From Synergistaceae bacterium (GTDB lineage Bacteria; Synergistota; Synergistia; Synergistales; Aminobacteriaceae), in NCBI GenBank assembly GCA_017439345.1, contig JAFSJJ010000044.1:1-64000 (forward strand): 64,000 nt of DNA, given 5' to 3'. The notes under the pieces were generated by a model. The model did not search any database. It saw only the letters and a list, made by a program, of their open reading frames with translations, and was not told where the DNA came from. Made by a program: the position numbers and the translations under genes. This document shows positions 1 through 8,481 of this stretch, in pieces (position 1 is the stretch's first letter; each line of letters starts with the position of its first letter).

Positions 1-1143
1 GTCTTGTCTTGTCTTGTCAATTGTAGCGGCTGAAATCATTTTGTCAAGTCCTTTCTGAGTAAATTTTTCATGATAAATTCTATAAAATTTTTCAGTTGAG
101 TCAATTCCAAAATCACCAAGCCTGAAGCAATTATTATCTCGAGTTATCTCTCTGTACCATTGCATAGTTTGCCTTATTGCAGGAGCGTTGAAGTCAAAAA
201 GTTCTGCGATGCTGTGAATTATTGCAAGTCCGAACGGAAAATCAGACGTGAAATATCTTGAGTCAAAGTCCGGAATCCAATTTCCGTCACGTAATTTTTT
301 CATTGGCGATGATAACTTGTTGAGGCTCTCTATGCTTTGAATCTTTCGCGTTAATGCTTCAGGTGAATTGCTCTCATAGTGTTCGCGCAGTGATTTTACT
401 TGAGAGAGATCAAGATTTATTACACGGCACAAGTTTTGCAGTTCGTCATCAAGTTCAAATAATAATCTCGAAGCTTCATTGTCCCAGCTGCCATAGAATA
501 AAAAATTTTCAGGATAAGTCATGCCTTCATGATAGTCTTGAAATAGAGTCCTGAGTCTTGAAGTATGCAAAACAGGATTGCTTGGAGTAAGAGTCACGTT
601 CAGATAATTAGCAAGAGAGTCGCAAGGTATATCGAATAGATTTGAGATTATAACAGGAATTCTTTGAGACTCTGAGGCAGGAATAGCAGCAAGTTTGAGT
701 CTGTCCTTTTTGCCTGAAGCCATGACGCTTTGACCGTAATTAATTACTCGTGCTATAACAGGGACTCTTTGAAGACCGAATAATACTGCGCCGTTGTTAA
801 TGCACTCTTGAAACTGGAATTCTGCCCCTCCTGAACCTGGAATTATGCCGATTAACGAGCCTGCCTGAACGTAAGGAGTAATTAACTTCGCAAGTTCCCC
901 GAATAATGACGCAGGATAAGTGATAAATATAATTTCGCGATGATTCAAAACTTTTGCTATGTTATCAGAAGCAAGAGAAATTCTGCCGGTTATAACGCTG
1001 CCGTCATCATTATGAGCCGTGATGAGATTATGCCATTGTTCAGGCCTCGATGTGTAAATATTAACGTCAAAGCCCTTGTCAGCGAGTACACATGCTAAGT
1101 AAGTGCCTATGTTTCCTCCGCCTATGATTGCTGCGTTGCGCAT
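1..1143 (-). CDS. NAD/NADP octopine/nopaline dehydrogenase family protein, C-terminus cut by window edge
   Basis: The reading frame opens at an ATG at 1143 and stays open for 381 codons to the window edge with no stop, so the gene is partial. The N-terminus (MRNAAIIGGGNIGTYLA) is a Rossmann dinucleotide-binding fold with the glycine pattern GGGNIG. The later part resembles the alpha-helical domain of octopine/nopaline dehydrogenases, which reductively couple an amino acid to a 2-oxo acid. The substrate cannot be told from sequence. At the edge the coding strand carries three tandem AAGAC pentamers. The gene is divergent from the AlaX-like gene, with an 87-base intergenic region. Confidence 0.72.
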   Translation of the reverse strand, partial: MRNAAIIGGGNIGTYLACVLADKGFDVNIYTSRPEQWHNLITAHNDDGSVITGRISLASDNIAKVLNHREIIFITYPASLFGELAKLITPYVQAGSLIGIIPGSGGAEFQFQECINNGAVLFGLQRVPVIARVINYGQSVMASGKKDRLKLAAIPASESQRIPVIISNLFDIPCDSLANYLNVTLTPSNPVLHTSRLRTLFQDYHEGMTYPENFLFYGSWDNEASRLLFELDDELQNLCRVINLDLSQVKSLREHYESNSPEALTRKIQSIESLNKLSSPMKKLRDGNWIPDFDSRYFTSDFPFGLAIIHSIAELFDFNAPAIRQTMQWYREITRDNNCFRLGDFGIDSTEKFYRIYHEKFTQKGLDKMISAATIDKTRQD

Positions 1144-1230
1144 TGAAATTCATGCTCCCTTCGTGAGATTTATATTAGCGATAATGTATTATAATTCATG
1201 TGAAATTTTGTAAAAGGAATAAATTAATTC

Positions 1231-2430
1231 ATGACCCGAAAATTATATTACGAAGATTTATATGCACAGGAATTTGACTCTGAAATTGTGAGTCAGGAAG
1301 AAGTCAACGGCAGTTATAATGTCATTCTCGATAAGACCCTTTTTTACCCTTCAGGAGGAGGACAGCCCTGCGACTTAGGATTTATTAACGGTGTCGAAGT
1401 TCTTGATGTTCACGAACATAATAACGAAATTATTCACGTCCTGAGTGAAAAAATTACAGGCCCTGCACACGGTGTTATTGACTGGTCTAGAAGATTCGAG
1501 CTGATGCAGCAGCACTTAGGCGAGCATATCTTTGCAGGAATGTTATATAACCTTCACAATCTTCACACACTCAGAATGCGAATCGAAGGCGATAACGTCT
1601 CAATTGATTTAGGCGAGGACGTTGACGAGAAAATTATATTTGAAGCCGAGTCTCTTGCGAATGAAGCAGTGTATAAAAATATTCCAGTTGAGATAATTTA
1701 TCCTGATATGAACGAAATTAAAGCTCATGCGCGGAAATTACCCCCTGAGAAGTCTTTAGAGTCAGAGCCAATCAGAATAGTGAAAATTGAAGGCGTTGAT
1801 TATGTTCCGTGCTGCGGTCTTCATGTGAGTACAACAGGTCAAGTAGGCCTAATCAAGGTTACGAGTTTCGAGAATCACAAAGGCGGCAAGAGAATTTATC
1901 TCCGGTCGGGGCGAGCGGCTTACAAGTGGCTTGCAGATCTTCATAATGAAGTCAAGCGTGCAGAGTCAGAGCTTGTCTGCGGATATGAAGGCATCAACGA
2001 GAAAATATTAAATCTCAAGAGTCAGATTCACGACTTAAAGGCAAATAACGAGTCCCTAATCGAACACTTTTTAGAGCCTGTATCACGAGAATTAATAGAG
2101 AACGCGCAGACTTTAGGGAATAATAAACTTGTGAAGCATATCATGAGAGATTCGAGTCAGGACGAAATCAAGCACTTATTCAGACTCTTAACGAGTAATA
2201 ATCATGATGTCATAGCACTTCTTGCAGGGATTAATACTCAGGGAGTATTTATCATGTTCGGCTGTAACCGTGATAATAAGAGCGTTGATGTCCGGTCGGC
2301 TTTCAGGAAGGCAATAGCTTTACTCGAAGGCAGGGGCGGGGGCAGTGCGTTCAGTGCTCAGGGCTGGGGTGTCAAGTCAGAGTTAATAAATAATGCCCTT
2401 GATGAGGCAGAGAATGAGCTTGCAAAATAA
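1231..2430 (+). CDS. AlaX-like alanyl-tRNA editing protein with DHHA1 domain
   Basis: The 399-residue product resembles the free-standing editing half of alanyl-tRNA synthetase (long AlaX type), which hydrolyses Ser- or Gly-tRNA(Ala). An N-terminal second-additional-domain-like part has the FYPSGGGQPCD motif. The zinc ligands follow as HLGEH at about residue 95 and CCGLH at about residue 194. A coiled-coil region near 235-280 leads into a C-terminal DHHA1 domain with the glycine-rich GRGGGSAFSAQGWG motif. No aminoacylation domain is present, so this is not AlaRS. A TATAAT-like -10 lies at 1190-1195. The gene is monocistronic and convergent with the iron operon. Confidence 0.88.
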   Translation: MTRKLYYEDLYAQEFDSEIVSQEEVNGSYNVILDKTLFYPSGGGQPCDLGFINGVEVLDVHEHNNEIIHVLSEKITGPAHGVIDWSRRFELMQQHLGEHIFAGMLYNLHNLHTLRMRIEGDNVSIDLGEDVDEKIIFEAESLANEAVYKNIPVEIIYPDMNEIKAHARKLPPEKSLESEPIRIVKIEGVDYVPCCGLHVSTTGQVGLIKVTSFENHKGGKRIYLRSGRAAYKWLADLHNEVKRAESELVCGYEGINEKILNLKSQIHDLKANNESLIEHFLEPVSRELIENAQTLGNNKLVKHIMRDSSQDEIKHLFRLLTSNNHDVIALLAGINTQGVFIMFGCNRDNKSVDVRSAFRKAIALLEGRGGGSAFSAQGWGVKSELINNALDEAENELAK

Positions 2431-2434
2431 AAAT

Positions 2435-2462
2435 TTCCCCCGTCATCATTAACAACAGGGGA
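2435..2462. terminator. Probable bidirectional terminator between convergent genes
   Basis: A short inverted repeat (TTCCCC ... GGGGA) lies in the 40-base gap between two converging stop codons. On the minus strand it is followed by a U-rich stretch that would end the iron operon transcript. The stem is short, so confidence is moderate. Confidence 0.4.
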
Positions 2463-2470
2463 GCATGTAA

Positions 2471-3136
2471 TTATTTCGTCTGCTGTTGAATCCAGATTGA
2501 GGCAGCTTCATTCAACGGCAGGTCAATATTATGTTTATTAACTTTGCAGGTGTAAATTTCTTTGTCGCGCTTCACTAATTTAACTTCAGTCCCCGCAGCA
2601 AATCCTGACTCAACAAGTTTTTTTCTCAACGGTTCGTCAGCAGTGATTCGCAATACAGCACCTTCTGAGCCCGGCTCACACAGAGTCAGAGGCACAGGCA
2701 CGAGCAGAATAGGCTTCTCGATAGCAAGAAATATTTCATCTACCCACGGCTGATGTTCTGCTTTAGCTTTCCTGAAATACTCTAGCAAAGCATATAATCT
2801 CTCTTCAGTTACTGAGTCAACATAGTGTTCCATTGAGCACGCCATCTCTGAAGAGTGTTCGCGGTCAAGCCCTAATAACTCGTGAAAGAACGCCCGAAAG
2901 CCCTCGTGTCTCCTGAAAACTGTCATGCCTTTGAGTCTCCCTGCGTCAGTCAAGTGCAAATTTCCGTAACGTTCATGCTTTAATAATTCAAGTTCAACGA
3001 GTTTCTGTACAGTTGCAGTAACAGTGCCTTTTGTGATCTTGAGTCTTTCGGCCAAGTCAGTAACAGTAACATTGCGTCCTGTGCTTTCGAGTAAAAATAA
3101 TTCTTCGAGATAGTCTTCTATTCGTGCCGTAATCAT
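2471..3136 (-). CDS. DtxR-family iron-dependent repressor with FeoA-like C-terminal domain
   Basis: The 221-residue protein has an N-terminal winged helix (ITARIEDYLEELF; TDLAERLKITKGTVTATVQKL), a dimerisation/metal-binding domain and a C-terminal SH3/FeoA-like domain at about 145-220. The metal region reads MACSMEH. In DtxR/IdeR the matching positions are Cys102, Glu105 and His106, whereas MntR has an acidic residue in place of the cysteine, so iron sensing is more likely than manganese. It is the last gene of the FTR1/P19 operon, 48 bases after the ATPase gene, which suggests feedback control of iron uptake. I saw no clear operator. Confidence 0.85.
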   Translation of the reverse strand: MITARIEDYLEELFLLESTGRNVTVTDLAERLKITKGTVTATVQKLVELELLKHERYGNLHLTDAGRLKGMTVFRRHEGFRAFFHELLGLDREHSSEMACSMEHYVDSVTEERLYALLEYFRKAKAEHQPWVDEIFLAIEKPILLVPVPLTLCEPGSEGAVLRITADEPLRKKLVESGFAAGTEVKLVKRDKEIYTCKVNKHNIDLPLNEAASIWIQQQTK

Positions 3137-3184
3137 ATTTTTTATTCACCTCAGGTCTTCATGAATTCATAAATTATACTTGAT

Positions 3185-3889
3185 TTATTTGCTTCTGAGT
3201 TTCAATGCCTCCCCGAATGTAGCACTCTGGTCAATGTCGTCTATAATTTTTCCGTGTTCGAGAATAATTTTTCTCTGGGCAACATCGCCGACTTCAGGAT
3301 CATGGGTAACTATTATAATCGTAACCCCTTCACTATGCAGCCTCCTGAATAAATCTACGACAATCCCTTCGTTCTCCTCGTCAAGATTGCCTGTAGGTTC
3401 GTCGCCTAACAAAATTTTCGGTGAGTTAATCAGAGCGCGTGCAATACAGACTCTTTGCTGTTCTCCTCCTGATAATTGAGCCGGTAAATGTCTTGCTCTG
3501 TCCTTGAGGCCGACTTTTTCAAGAGCTTCCATTGCTTCAGATTCGTCCGGCATACTGTGATAATACTGTGCGACCATGACGTTCTCGACTGCTGTTAAGT
3601 AGCTTATCAAGTGGAACTGCTGAAATATTAAGCCGATCTTGTCTCGTCTAATTCGAGTCAGACTTGATGAGTCCTCTTTGCTGATGTCAACTCCGTCAAG
3701 AATAACGCTCCCCGTTGAAGGAGTATCCATGCAGCCAATTATATTAATCATCGTTGTCTTGCCTGAACCCGAAGGACCCATTATAGAGAGCCAGTCCCCT
3801 GCGTTGACGCTTAAATTTATATCTGCGAGGGCTTTTAATTCACCGTAAATTTTCGAGACGTTATTTAACTCTAATATTTTATTTGACAT
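3185..3889 (-). CDS. MacB/LolD-type ABC transporter ATPase of the iron uptake cluster
   Basis: This 234-residue ATPase has Walker A GPSGSGKT (about residue 39), the Q-loop, signature LSGGEQQR (about residue 139), Walker B ILLGDEPTGNLDEEN and the H-loop VTHDPE. The EPTGNLD form is typical of the MacB/LolD/FtsE class, which works with FtsX/MacB-type permeases. Two such permeases lie directly upstream, with a 3-base gap. In Campylobacter and uropathogenic E. coli, P19/FTR1 clusters have the same arrangement of DUF2318 protein, two permeases and an ATPase. Its exact role there is not settled; a link to iron acquisition is inferred from context. Confidence 0.9.
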   Translation of the reverse strand: MSNKILELNNVSKIYGELKALADINLSVNAGDWLSIMGPSGSGKTTMINIIGCMDTPSTGSVILDGVDISKEDSSSLTRIRRDKIGLIFQQFHLISYLTAVENVMVAQYYHSMPDESEAMEALEKVGLKDRARHLPAQLSGGEQQRVCIARALINSPKILLGDEPTGNLDEENEGIVVDLFRRLHSEGVTIIIVTHDPEVGDVAQRKIILEHGKIIDDIDQSATFGEALKLRSK

Positions 3890-3892
3890 TTA

Positions 3893-5101
3893 TTATTCTC
3901 CCTTCAGGACTATTGCCGGATGAATGTCCATAACTTTGCGGACAGGTATTATTGAAGCAGCTACGGTTATGATGATGAACACAGCTATTGTTATGGGAAT
4001 TAGGGCAATCTGGAAGTTTATAGCGCGTCCGAAGACATTTAGACTCACTTGTAACGCGAACTCAAAGCCTAGAAAGACTCCTAATGCTCCGCCGATGATT
4101 CCGAGTAAAACGCCTTCACCGAGTAATTCACTCATGACTAATTTGTTCTCAGCTCCAAGAGCCTTCTTTAATGCAATCTCGCGCCGTCTCTCTGCTATCA
4201 TTGCGGTCATTGTCGTATAAACTGAGATCATAGTTATAATCAACACTACGACCGTAACGAGCAGTACAAGAGCTTGCAACTTGCTTAATACTATATCCTG
4301 CGATTGAGTGAGCCTTCTGACTGCACGGGGCTGAAGTTCGGGAATTTCCTTCTCAATTCGTGAAGATAGCGTTTCGAGTTCTGCTGCATCTGCAATAACG
4401 CTGCATTCAATAACATCTGCTCTGAACGAGTCGCCGATTAACTCATCCAGCATGTCTATATCACAAAATATGAAGCCTTCCTCTGCTCCTCCTGTACTGA
4501 CGATGCCTTTAACAGTTAATTTCTTGTGAAAGTTCTGACGCGCTGAGTCCCTTTTCTGATTCTCCTGAGCTGATAAATCCTGCCGTGAAGCCTCTGCCCT
4601 CTCTCCGTACTTTACGCCTTGAATAGTGAAAGTGTCATCAAGTTTTAGATTCAAAGTCTGCGCTATCTCGTGTCCTGTCATGACTTTTTCAGGTTCGCTT
4701 GAATTGCCCCAGCTGCCTTCGATATACCAGAAGGGGCTGTTCTTCTCTGCTTGAGCTAAGTCCGTTCCTGCGATGATATAAGGCTGTTCGTTAATCTTCA
4801 CAGTCTGATAGCGGTATGGAGCCATGCCTACGAGTTTATTTTTGCCTATCAAGTTTTCGAGTCTGCTCAGAGTCTCACGTGTAATTTTAGAGTCTCCTCT
4901 TGGTAAGATAATTAAATTTGCACCATAAGATCTGAACTCGCGCCCTAACTGCTCCGGAATGTCGTAATATATCGTTACAAGTCCTGATAATATCGTAGCT
5001 CCTATAGCGATTGCAAGAACTGCGATTACGAGTCGTGAAGCCCTGCGTATGAGAGAGCCTGATACCATGCGCATATACATTCTGAGTCTATTATTTGCCA
5101 T
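3893..5101 (-). CDS. MacB/FtsX-type ABC permease of P19/FTR1 cluster (second)
   Basis: The 402-residue protein has one N-terminal membrane segment (about residues 20-45), a large extracytoplasmic domain and three C-terminal membrane segments (about 275-395), the topology of MacB/FtsX permeases. The cytoplasmic loop ERRREIALKKALGA is the usual coupling-helix signature of the family. Its start overlaps the preceding permease gene by 11 bases, so the two are probably translationally coupled and form a heterodimer with the adjacent ATPase. Confidence 0.86.
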   Translation of the reverse strand: MANNRLRMYMRMVSGSLIRRASRLVIAVLAIAIGATILSGLVTIYYDIPEQLGREFRSYGANLIILPRGDSKITRETLSRLENLIGKNKLVGMAPYRYQTVKINEQPYIIAGTDLAQAEKNSPFWYIEGSWGNSSEPEKVMTGHEIAQTLNLKLDDTFTIQGVKYGERAEASRQDLSAQENQKRDSARQNFHKKLTVKGIVSTGGAEEGFIFCDIDMLDELIGDSFRADVIECSVIADAAELETLSSRIEKEIPELQPRAVRRLTQSQDIVLSKLQALVLLVTVVVLIITMISVYTTMTAMIAERRREIALKKALGAENKLVMSELLGEGVLLGIIGGALGVFLGFEFALQVSLNVFGRAINFQIALIPITIAVFIIITVAASIIPVRKVMDIHPAIVLKGE

Positions 5102-6374
5102 GAAGAACCTCCGTAGGCTTGAGAGCCATTAAATAACGAATTGCGGGAATGCTCCCGGCCAGAGTAACGAGAAATAAAATCACAGCGACAATCAAGATTA
5201 CCATTCGAGCAATTTCTATATATGACCCGAATACAGTCTGCCCGATTATCTGAGCAAAGCCTATACCCACGAAATAGCCTATCACTCCGCCTGCAAGTCC
5301 TGTGAGCATAACTTCAGATAAAACAAGTAAAGCTATCTGCCAGTTATATGCACCCAGAGCCTTCAAGAGTCCAAGTTCCTGGCTTCTCTCAATGACGCTT
5401 GCTGTAATTAGATTCGATATTGCCAGAGCAGAACCTATTGAACTCAGAATAGTAATCAGAATCATTAATAACGTCGTCTTGTTTAATATCGTGCCTTCTG
5501 ACTCAGCGACTTGTCTAACGGGCTTGGCGACTCCGTCCCTGATAACTTCCTGAATCTGATGACAAATTGCGCTCACATAAGCCGTACAGTACCATGTTTC
5601 ATATTCTTCAGGTGAAAGGCTTCTAGGATCCTGAGCAGCTTTTCTCGCTAAGTCATTATCAGGTGTCGTGAGGGCCGAGACTTCAATATGAGAGACTTTG
5701 CCGGGAAGATGCATTAATTCCTGAACATCTGACAGGTGCATTAATATTTTCTCGTCATAATTTCCGCCGTCGTTGAATACAGCTTTGACTCTGAAAGTTT
5801 TAGTGAGTCCGTTATTCGTGAGAGTGATTGAGTCTCCTACATGAATATTATTCTGTGAAGCTAATGCGCTGCCTATCATCACTGAGTCTTTATCTGAGTC
5901 TGAGTCATTGAGCCATTCGCCTTGAATGTCCCACCATGTCCGTAAAGACTTTAACCCCGTGTGAAGCTCTTCACCTGTCGCAAGAATTGCATTTTTCTCC
6001 GGCCAAGTTCCTATTAAGTCAACGTTGCTGTTCTTGAATACTGCATGACCCTCAAGAACCGGTGCGAAGTCAATAATATTAAATCCCCAGAAAATTGACT
6101 TGAGCTTGAGAACATCTTCTTCATGTAAGAATTTATCATTCACTCCGAGTCCTTCTGTCAGTCCGTATAGATCGCTCATAAGGGCAGCGTCTTTGTGTCT
6201 TACAGTGATATTTGCTCCGTAAACTTTGAGTTCTCGATTGACTTTATCGCCGACTCCGAGCATAACGTTCATCATTGCAGTAGAAAGCGAGACACCTAGA
6301 ATAACAGTAAATGCAATCATGAGCATCTTGCTTTTCTGACGTACAAGGGTCTTTATTATCATTCGCAAAAACAA
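5091..6374 (-). CDS. MacB/FtsX-type ABC permease of P19/FTR1 cluster (first)
   Basis: The 427-residue permease has the same layout as its neighbour: membrane segment at about residues 15-35, periplasmic MacB-like domain, then three helices near 300-420 with the loop ERSQELGLLKALGA. It begins at a TTG at 6374, 11 bases after an AGGAG sequence. An in-frame ATG at 6362 is an alternative but sits too far from that ribosome-binding site. The upstream gap holds a G-rich inverted-repeat element (6428-6472) that may affect how much of this half of the operon is expressed. Confidence 0.84.
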   Translation of the reverse strand: MFLRMIIKTLVRQKSKMLMIAFTVILGVSLSTAMMNVMLGVGDKVNRELKVYGANITVRHKDAALMSDLYGLTEGLGVNDKFLHEEDVLKLKSIFWGFNIIDFAPVLEGHAVFKNSNVDLIGTWPEKNAILATGEELHTGLKSLRTWWDIQGEWLNDSDSDKDSVMIGSALASQNNIHVGDSITLTNNGLTKTFRVKAVFNDGGNYDEKILMHLSDVQELMHLPGKVSHIEVSALTTPDNDLARKAAQDPRSLSPEEYETWYCTAYVSAICHQIQEVIRDGVAKPVRQVAESEGTILNKTTLLMILITILSSIGSALAISNLITASVIERSQELGLLKALGAYNWQIALLVLSEVMLTGLAGGVIGYFVGIGFAQIIGQTVFGSYIEIARMVILIVAVILFLVTLAGSIPAIRYLMALKPTEVLHGK

Positions 6375-6427
6375 TTCGTGAAATTCTCCTTTCTGAATTT
6401 TATTCTGTGTGTAAACTGCACCCTTTA

Positions 6428-6472
6428 TTTACTCCCACCCGCCCACCCAGTCTACTGCGTAGACTGAGTAAA
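6428..6472 (-). repeat. Nested inverted repeat enclosing a G-quadruplex motif
   Basis: Read on the plus strand, TTTACTC (6428-6434) pairs with GAGTAAA (6466-6472). Inside this, AGTCTAC (6449-6455) pairs with GTAGACT (6459-6465) around a 3-base loop. Between the left arms lies CCCACCCGCCCACCC (6434-6448). On the transcribed minus strand this is GGG-T-GGG-C-GGG-T-GGG, four G-triplets with single-base loops. The element lies between the DUF2318 gene and the first permease gene of the iron operon. It may be a transcript-level structure or a small repeat. Its function is unknown. Confidence 0.7.
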
Positions 6473-6487
6473 TAGGCAGAAGATTCG

Positions 6488-7708
6488 CTATTTGAATCTT
6501 TTCTCGTGTTTCTCTAGTTCTCTGACATCTATAAAAATTTTTCCTGATTTAATCTCATACTCAAACGGTACAGGGTTGCAGCCTCCTTTGAAGCCTATAG
6601 TGTTCTTGTTCATGACGACATCACACCTTCTGCATACGACTTCATCACCGCGCTCGTAATAACCTGCAATGCCGCAAATATCGCAAGCGTCTAAACCGAC
6701 TCCGTAAGCTGTACCCGCAGACTTCTTTACTACCAAGAATCTAACATCAAATTTATTAGGCGTAACGTACGAGAATTTATGCAAATGTCCATCAGAAACT
6801 TTTGCAAGCTCAATAGTGATAACTCCTTCGGAAATGTCGTAAGGCTCCGGCTGAACTTCCACAGGCGGCTTTGTGTCGTAGTAGTGCAGAACTATAACGA
6901 TAAATACTGCTGTCAGTCCAAATAATAATAAGCTCCATGACCATCGGCGGCAGTCCCGTAATCTTGCTTTCTCCTTGCGTAAGAGTGCTTTATTTGCGTA
7001 TTCACCTGAAGGCTTCATGTGAGTCCTTATTACAAACACCAGCATTATTAACGCTAATATTAACTGCGAGTAAAGAAATGCGTTCGGATTCTCGCCTCTC
7101 CATATCATGACTTGAAAGACTGCATTAGTCAGCTTTATTAACTTTAACCTCTGGAGGGCAGCGACTGACGACACACCGAACTCAAGAGCAAATATTACAA
7201 GACTCAAGAATAAAAATATGAATTTCTCTCTATTAGTGTTTAACGACTTGTGAACTTCACAGGAACTCAAAGAGAGCAATAGACACACGCATAAACCCAG
7301 AGTAAAGCCCAAAGCTCTTAACATTGCATTAGTGCTGATACCTGCCTCACCGAAATAAATAAATTCACGGGTATACTGCAACACCGGAGGGACTAAATAT
7401 ATTAACGAGACAAGAATTAATAATGACAGCGCAAAAATATTCACACGAGAAATAAATATAATCAATAATGTAACTAACGCAAGAGCTGCAATTGTAATTA
7501 CAAGATAACGATTAAACGCTATAAGAGCTAAATTCATGCCTCTTGGATCATAGACTCTGAGTCCGAACACTGCACAGCCTGCAAGAAGTCCCAGAAGAGT
7601 AAAAGCTCTCACTAACTTTTTGTGATTACCTGCAAAACTGAATATCATTCCCAGCAGTAAAGCAAACGCTGCAAGATGATCCGTAACTGCAACAAGATAC
7701 TTTAAAAT
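6488..7708 (-). CDS. DUF2318 membrane protein with C-terminal CxxC motifs, part of P19/FTR1 iron system
   Basis: An N-terminal part with about seven hydrophobic helices is followed by a periplasmic DUF2318 domain containing DACDICG and CRRCD cysteine pairs and a GGCNP motif. Homologues in P19/FTR1 clusters are annotated as Fe-S or metal-binding membrane proteins and may pass electrons or iron. The first ATG (7648) has no ribosome-binding site and would start inside the first helix. The frame is open further upstream to 7717, and an AUU codon at 7708 lies 9 bases after AGGAG, giving a complete first helix (LKYLVAVTDHLAAFALLLG). I therefore place the start at 7708, with 7648 as the alternative. 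Confidence 0.8.
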   Translation of the reverse strand: MLKYLVAVTDHLAAFALLLGMIFSFAGNHKKLVRAFTLLGLLAGCAVFGLRVYDPRGMNLALIAFNRYLVITIAALALVTLLIIFISRVNIFALSLLILVSLIYLVPPVLQYTREFIYFGEAGISTNAMLRALGFTLGLCVCLLLSLSSCEVHKSLNTNREKFIFLFLSLVIFALEFGVSSVAALQRLKLIKLTNAVFQVMIWRGENPNAFLYSQLILALIMLVFVIRTHMKPSGEYANKALLRKEKARLRDCRRWSWSLLLFGLTAVFIVIVLHYYDTKPPVEVQPEPYDISEGVITIELAKVSDGHLHKFSYVTPNKFDVRFLVVKKSAGTAYGVGLDACDICGIAGYYERGDEVVCRRCDVVMNKNTIGFKGGCNPVPFEYEIKSGKIFIDVRELEKHEKRFK

Positions 7709-7741
7709 TTTACATCACTCCTAATCTTAATGCTTAACATA

Positions 7742-7778
7742 ATAAAAACGGAAAGCCCGGACTAAATCCAGACTTCCG
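7742..7778 (-). terminator. Hairpin plus U-tract between P19 and DUF2318 genes (attenuator)
   Basis: On the minus strand CGGAAGTCTGGA pairs with TCCGGGCTTTCCG, allowing G-U pairs and one bulge, and is followed by TTTTT. Because it lies inside a co-directional operon it probably lowers, rather than abolishes, transcription of the downstream membrane genes relative to P19 and FTR1. Confidence 0.6.
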
Positions 7779-7818
7779 CAAAAAGTAATATGCTGATTTT
7801 GAGCAAATATTTTATTAA

Positions 7819-8409
7819 TTAGTCGTTCTGTAACTGTTCTCCGGTATAATTCCAGTCAAATTCAACAGTGTAGGTCTTGAAGAACTCTTTTGCTTTCTCT
7901 TTGGCAGGGACTCCTGTCTCATCGTCAATGTGAAGCAAGTAATCAGTCGGAGGCTCAATGATAAATCTTAACTTATAGGGTCCGACCGGAAGACCTTTAG
8001 CGATATTAGCTCCATAGTGGGGGCCGTCGTCCGCGTTCATGGGCATGAATGAACCTGACATTACAACTTTGCCGTCAACTTTTGCGATCTCGTATTTCAC
8101 TGTCAAATATGCCGGCCAGATGTCCTCACCGTTGCCGAAACCGTATGCGATTGCGTCTGCTGGCTTAAGGTGAATATCTGCCTCAAGGTGCATGTCTGAC
8201 TCCTCGCGTGAGAGTCCTTTACCTGTCGGATACATGTCTACAGCCTGAAAATATACTGCTGCTACGTTGTAAGGGCCTACCTGAGTCTCTCCGATGGGAA
8301 TCTCCTCAAAGCCTGCCTGACCGGGTTTGACGCTGACTGCCTGAGCTCCGAACGCTGCCCCTGAAAGAGCAAGTGTGAGAATTAATAGCGCAAAAAAGCA
8401 TTTCTTCAT
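7819..8409 (-). CDS. P19-type periplasmic high-affinity iron-binding protein
   Basis: The 196-residue precursor has a signal peptide (about residues 1-21, ending AFGA) and the Tp34/P19 immunoglobulin-like fold. Likely metal ligands occur in DMHLEADIH (about 71-79), DGPHYGAN and YLLHIDDETG. In Campylobacter P19 and E. coli FetP, Met and His residues in these places bind copper and iron. It lies one gene downstream of FTR1, as in the known clusters. The ATG is preceded by AGGAGGTAATATTACC. Confidence 0.92.
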   Translation of the reverse strand: MKKCFFALLILTLALSGAAFGAQAVSVKPGQAGFEEIPIGETQVGPYNVAAVYFQAVDMYPTGKGLSREESDMHLEADIHLKPADAIAYGFGNGEDIWPAYLTVKYEIAKVDGKVVMSGSFMPMNADDGPHYGANIAKGLPVGPYKLRFIIEPPTDYLLHIDDETGVPAKEKAKEFFKTYTVEFDWNYTGEQLQND

Positions 8410-8481
8410 GGTAATATTACCTCCTGAATAAATTTATTTATATAAATCCCCGTGACTATCTCGCAAATATCCGCGGGGTAT

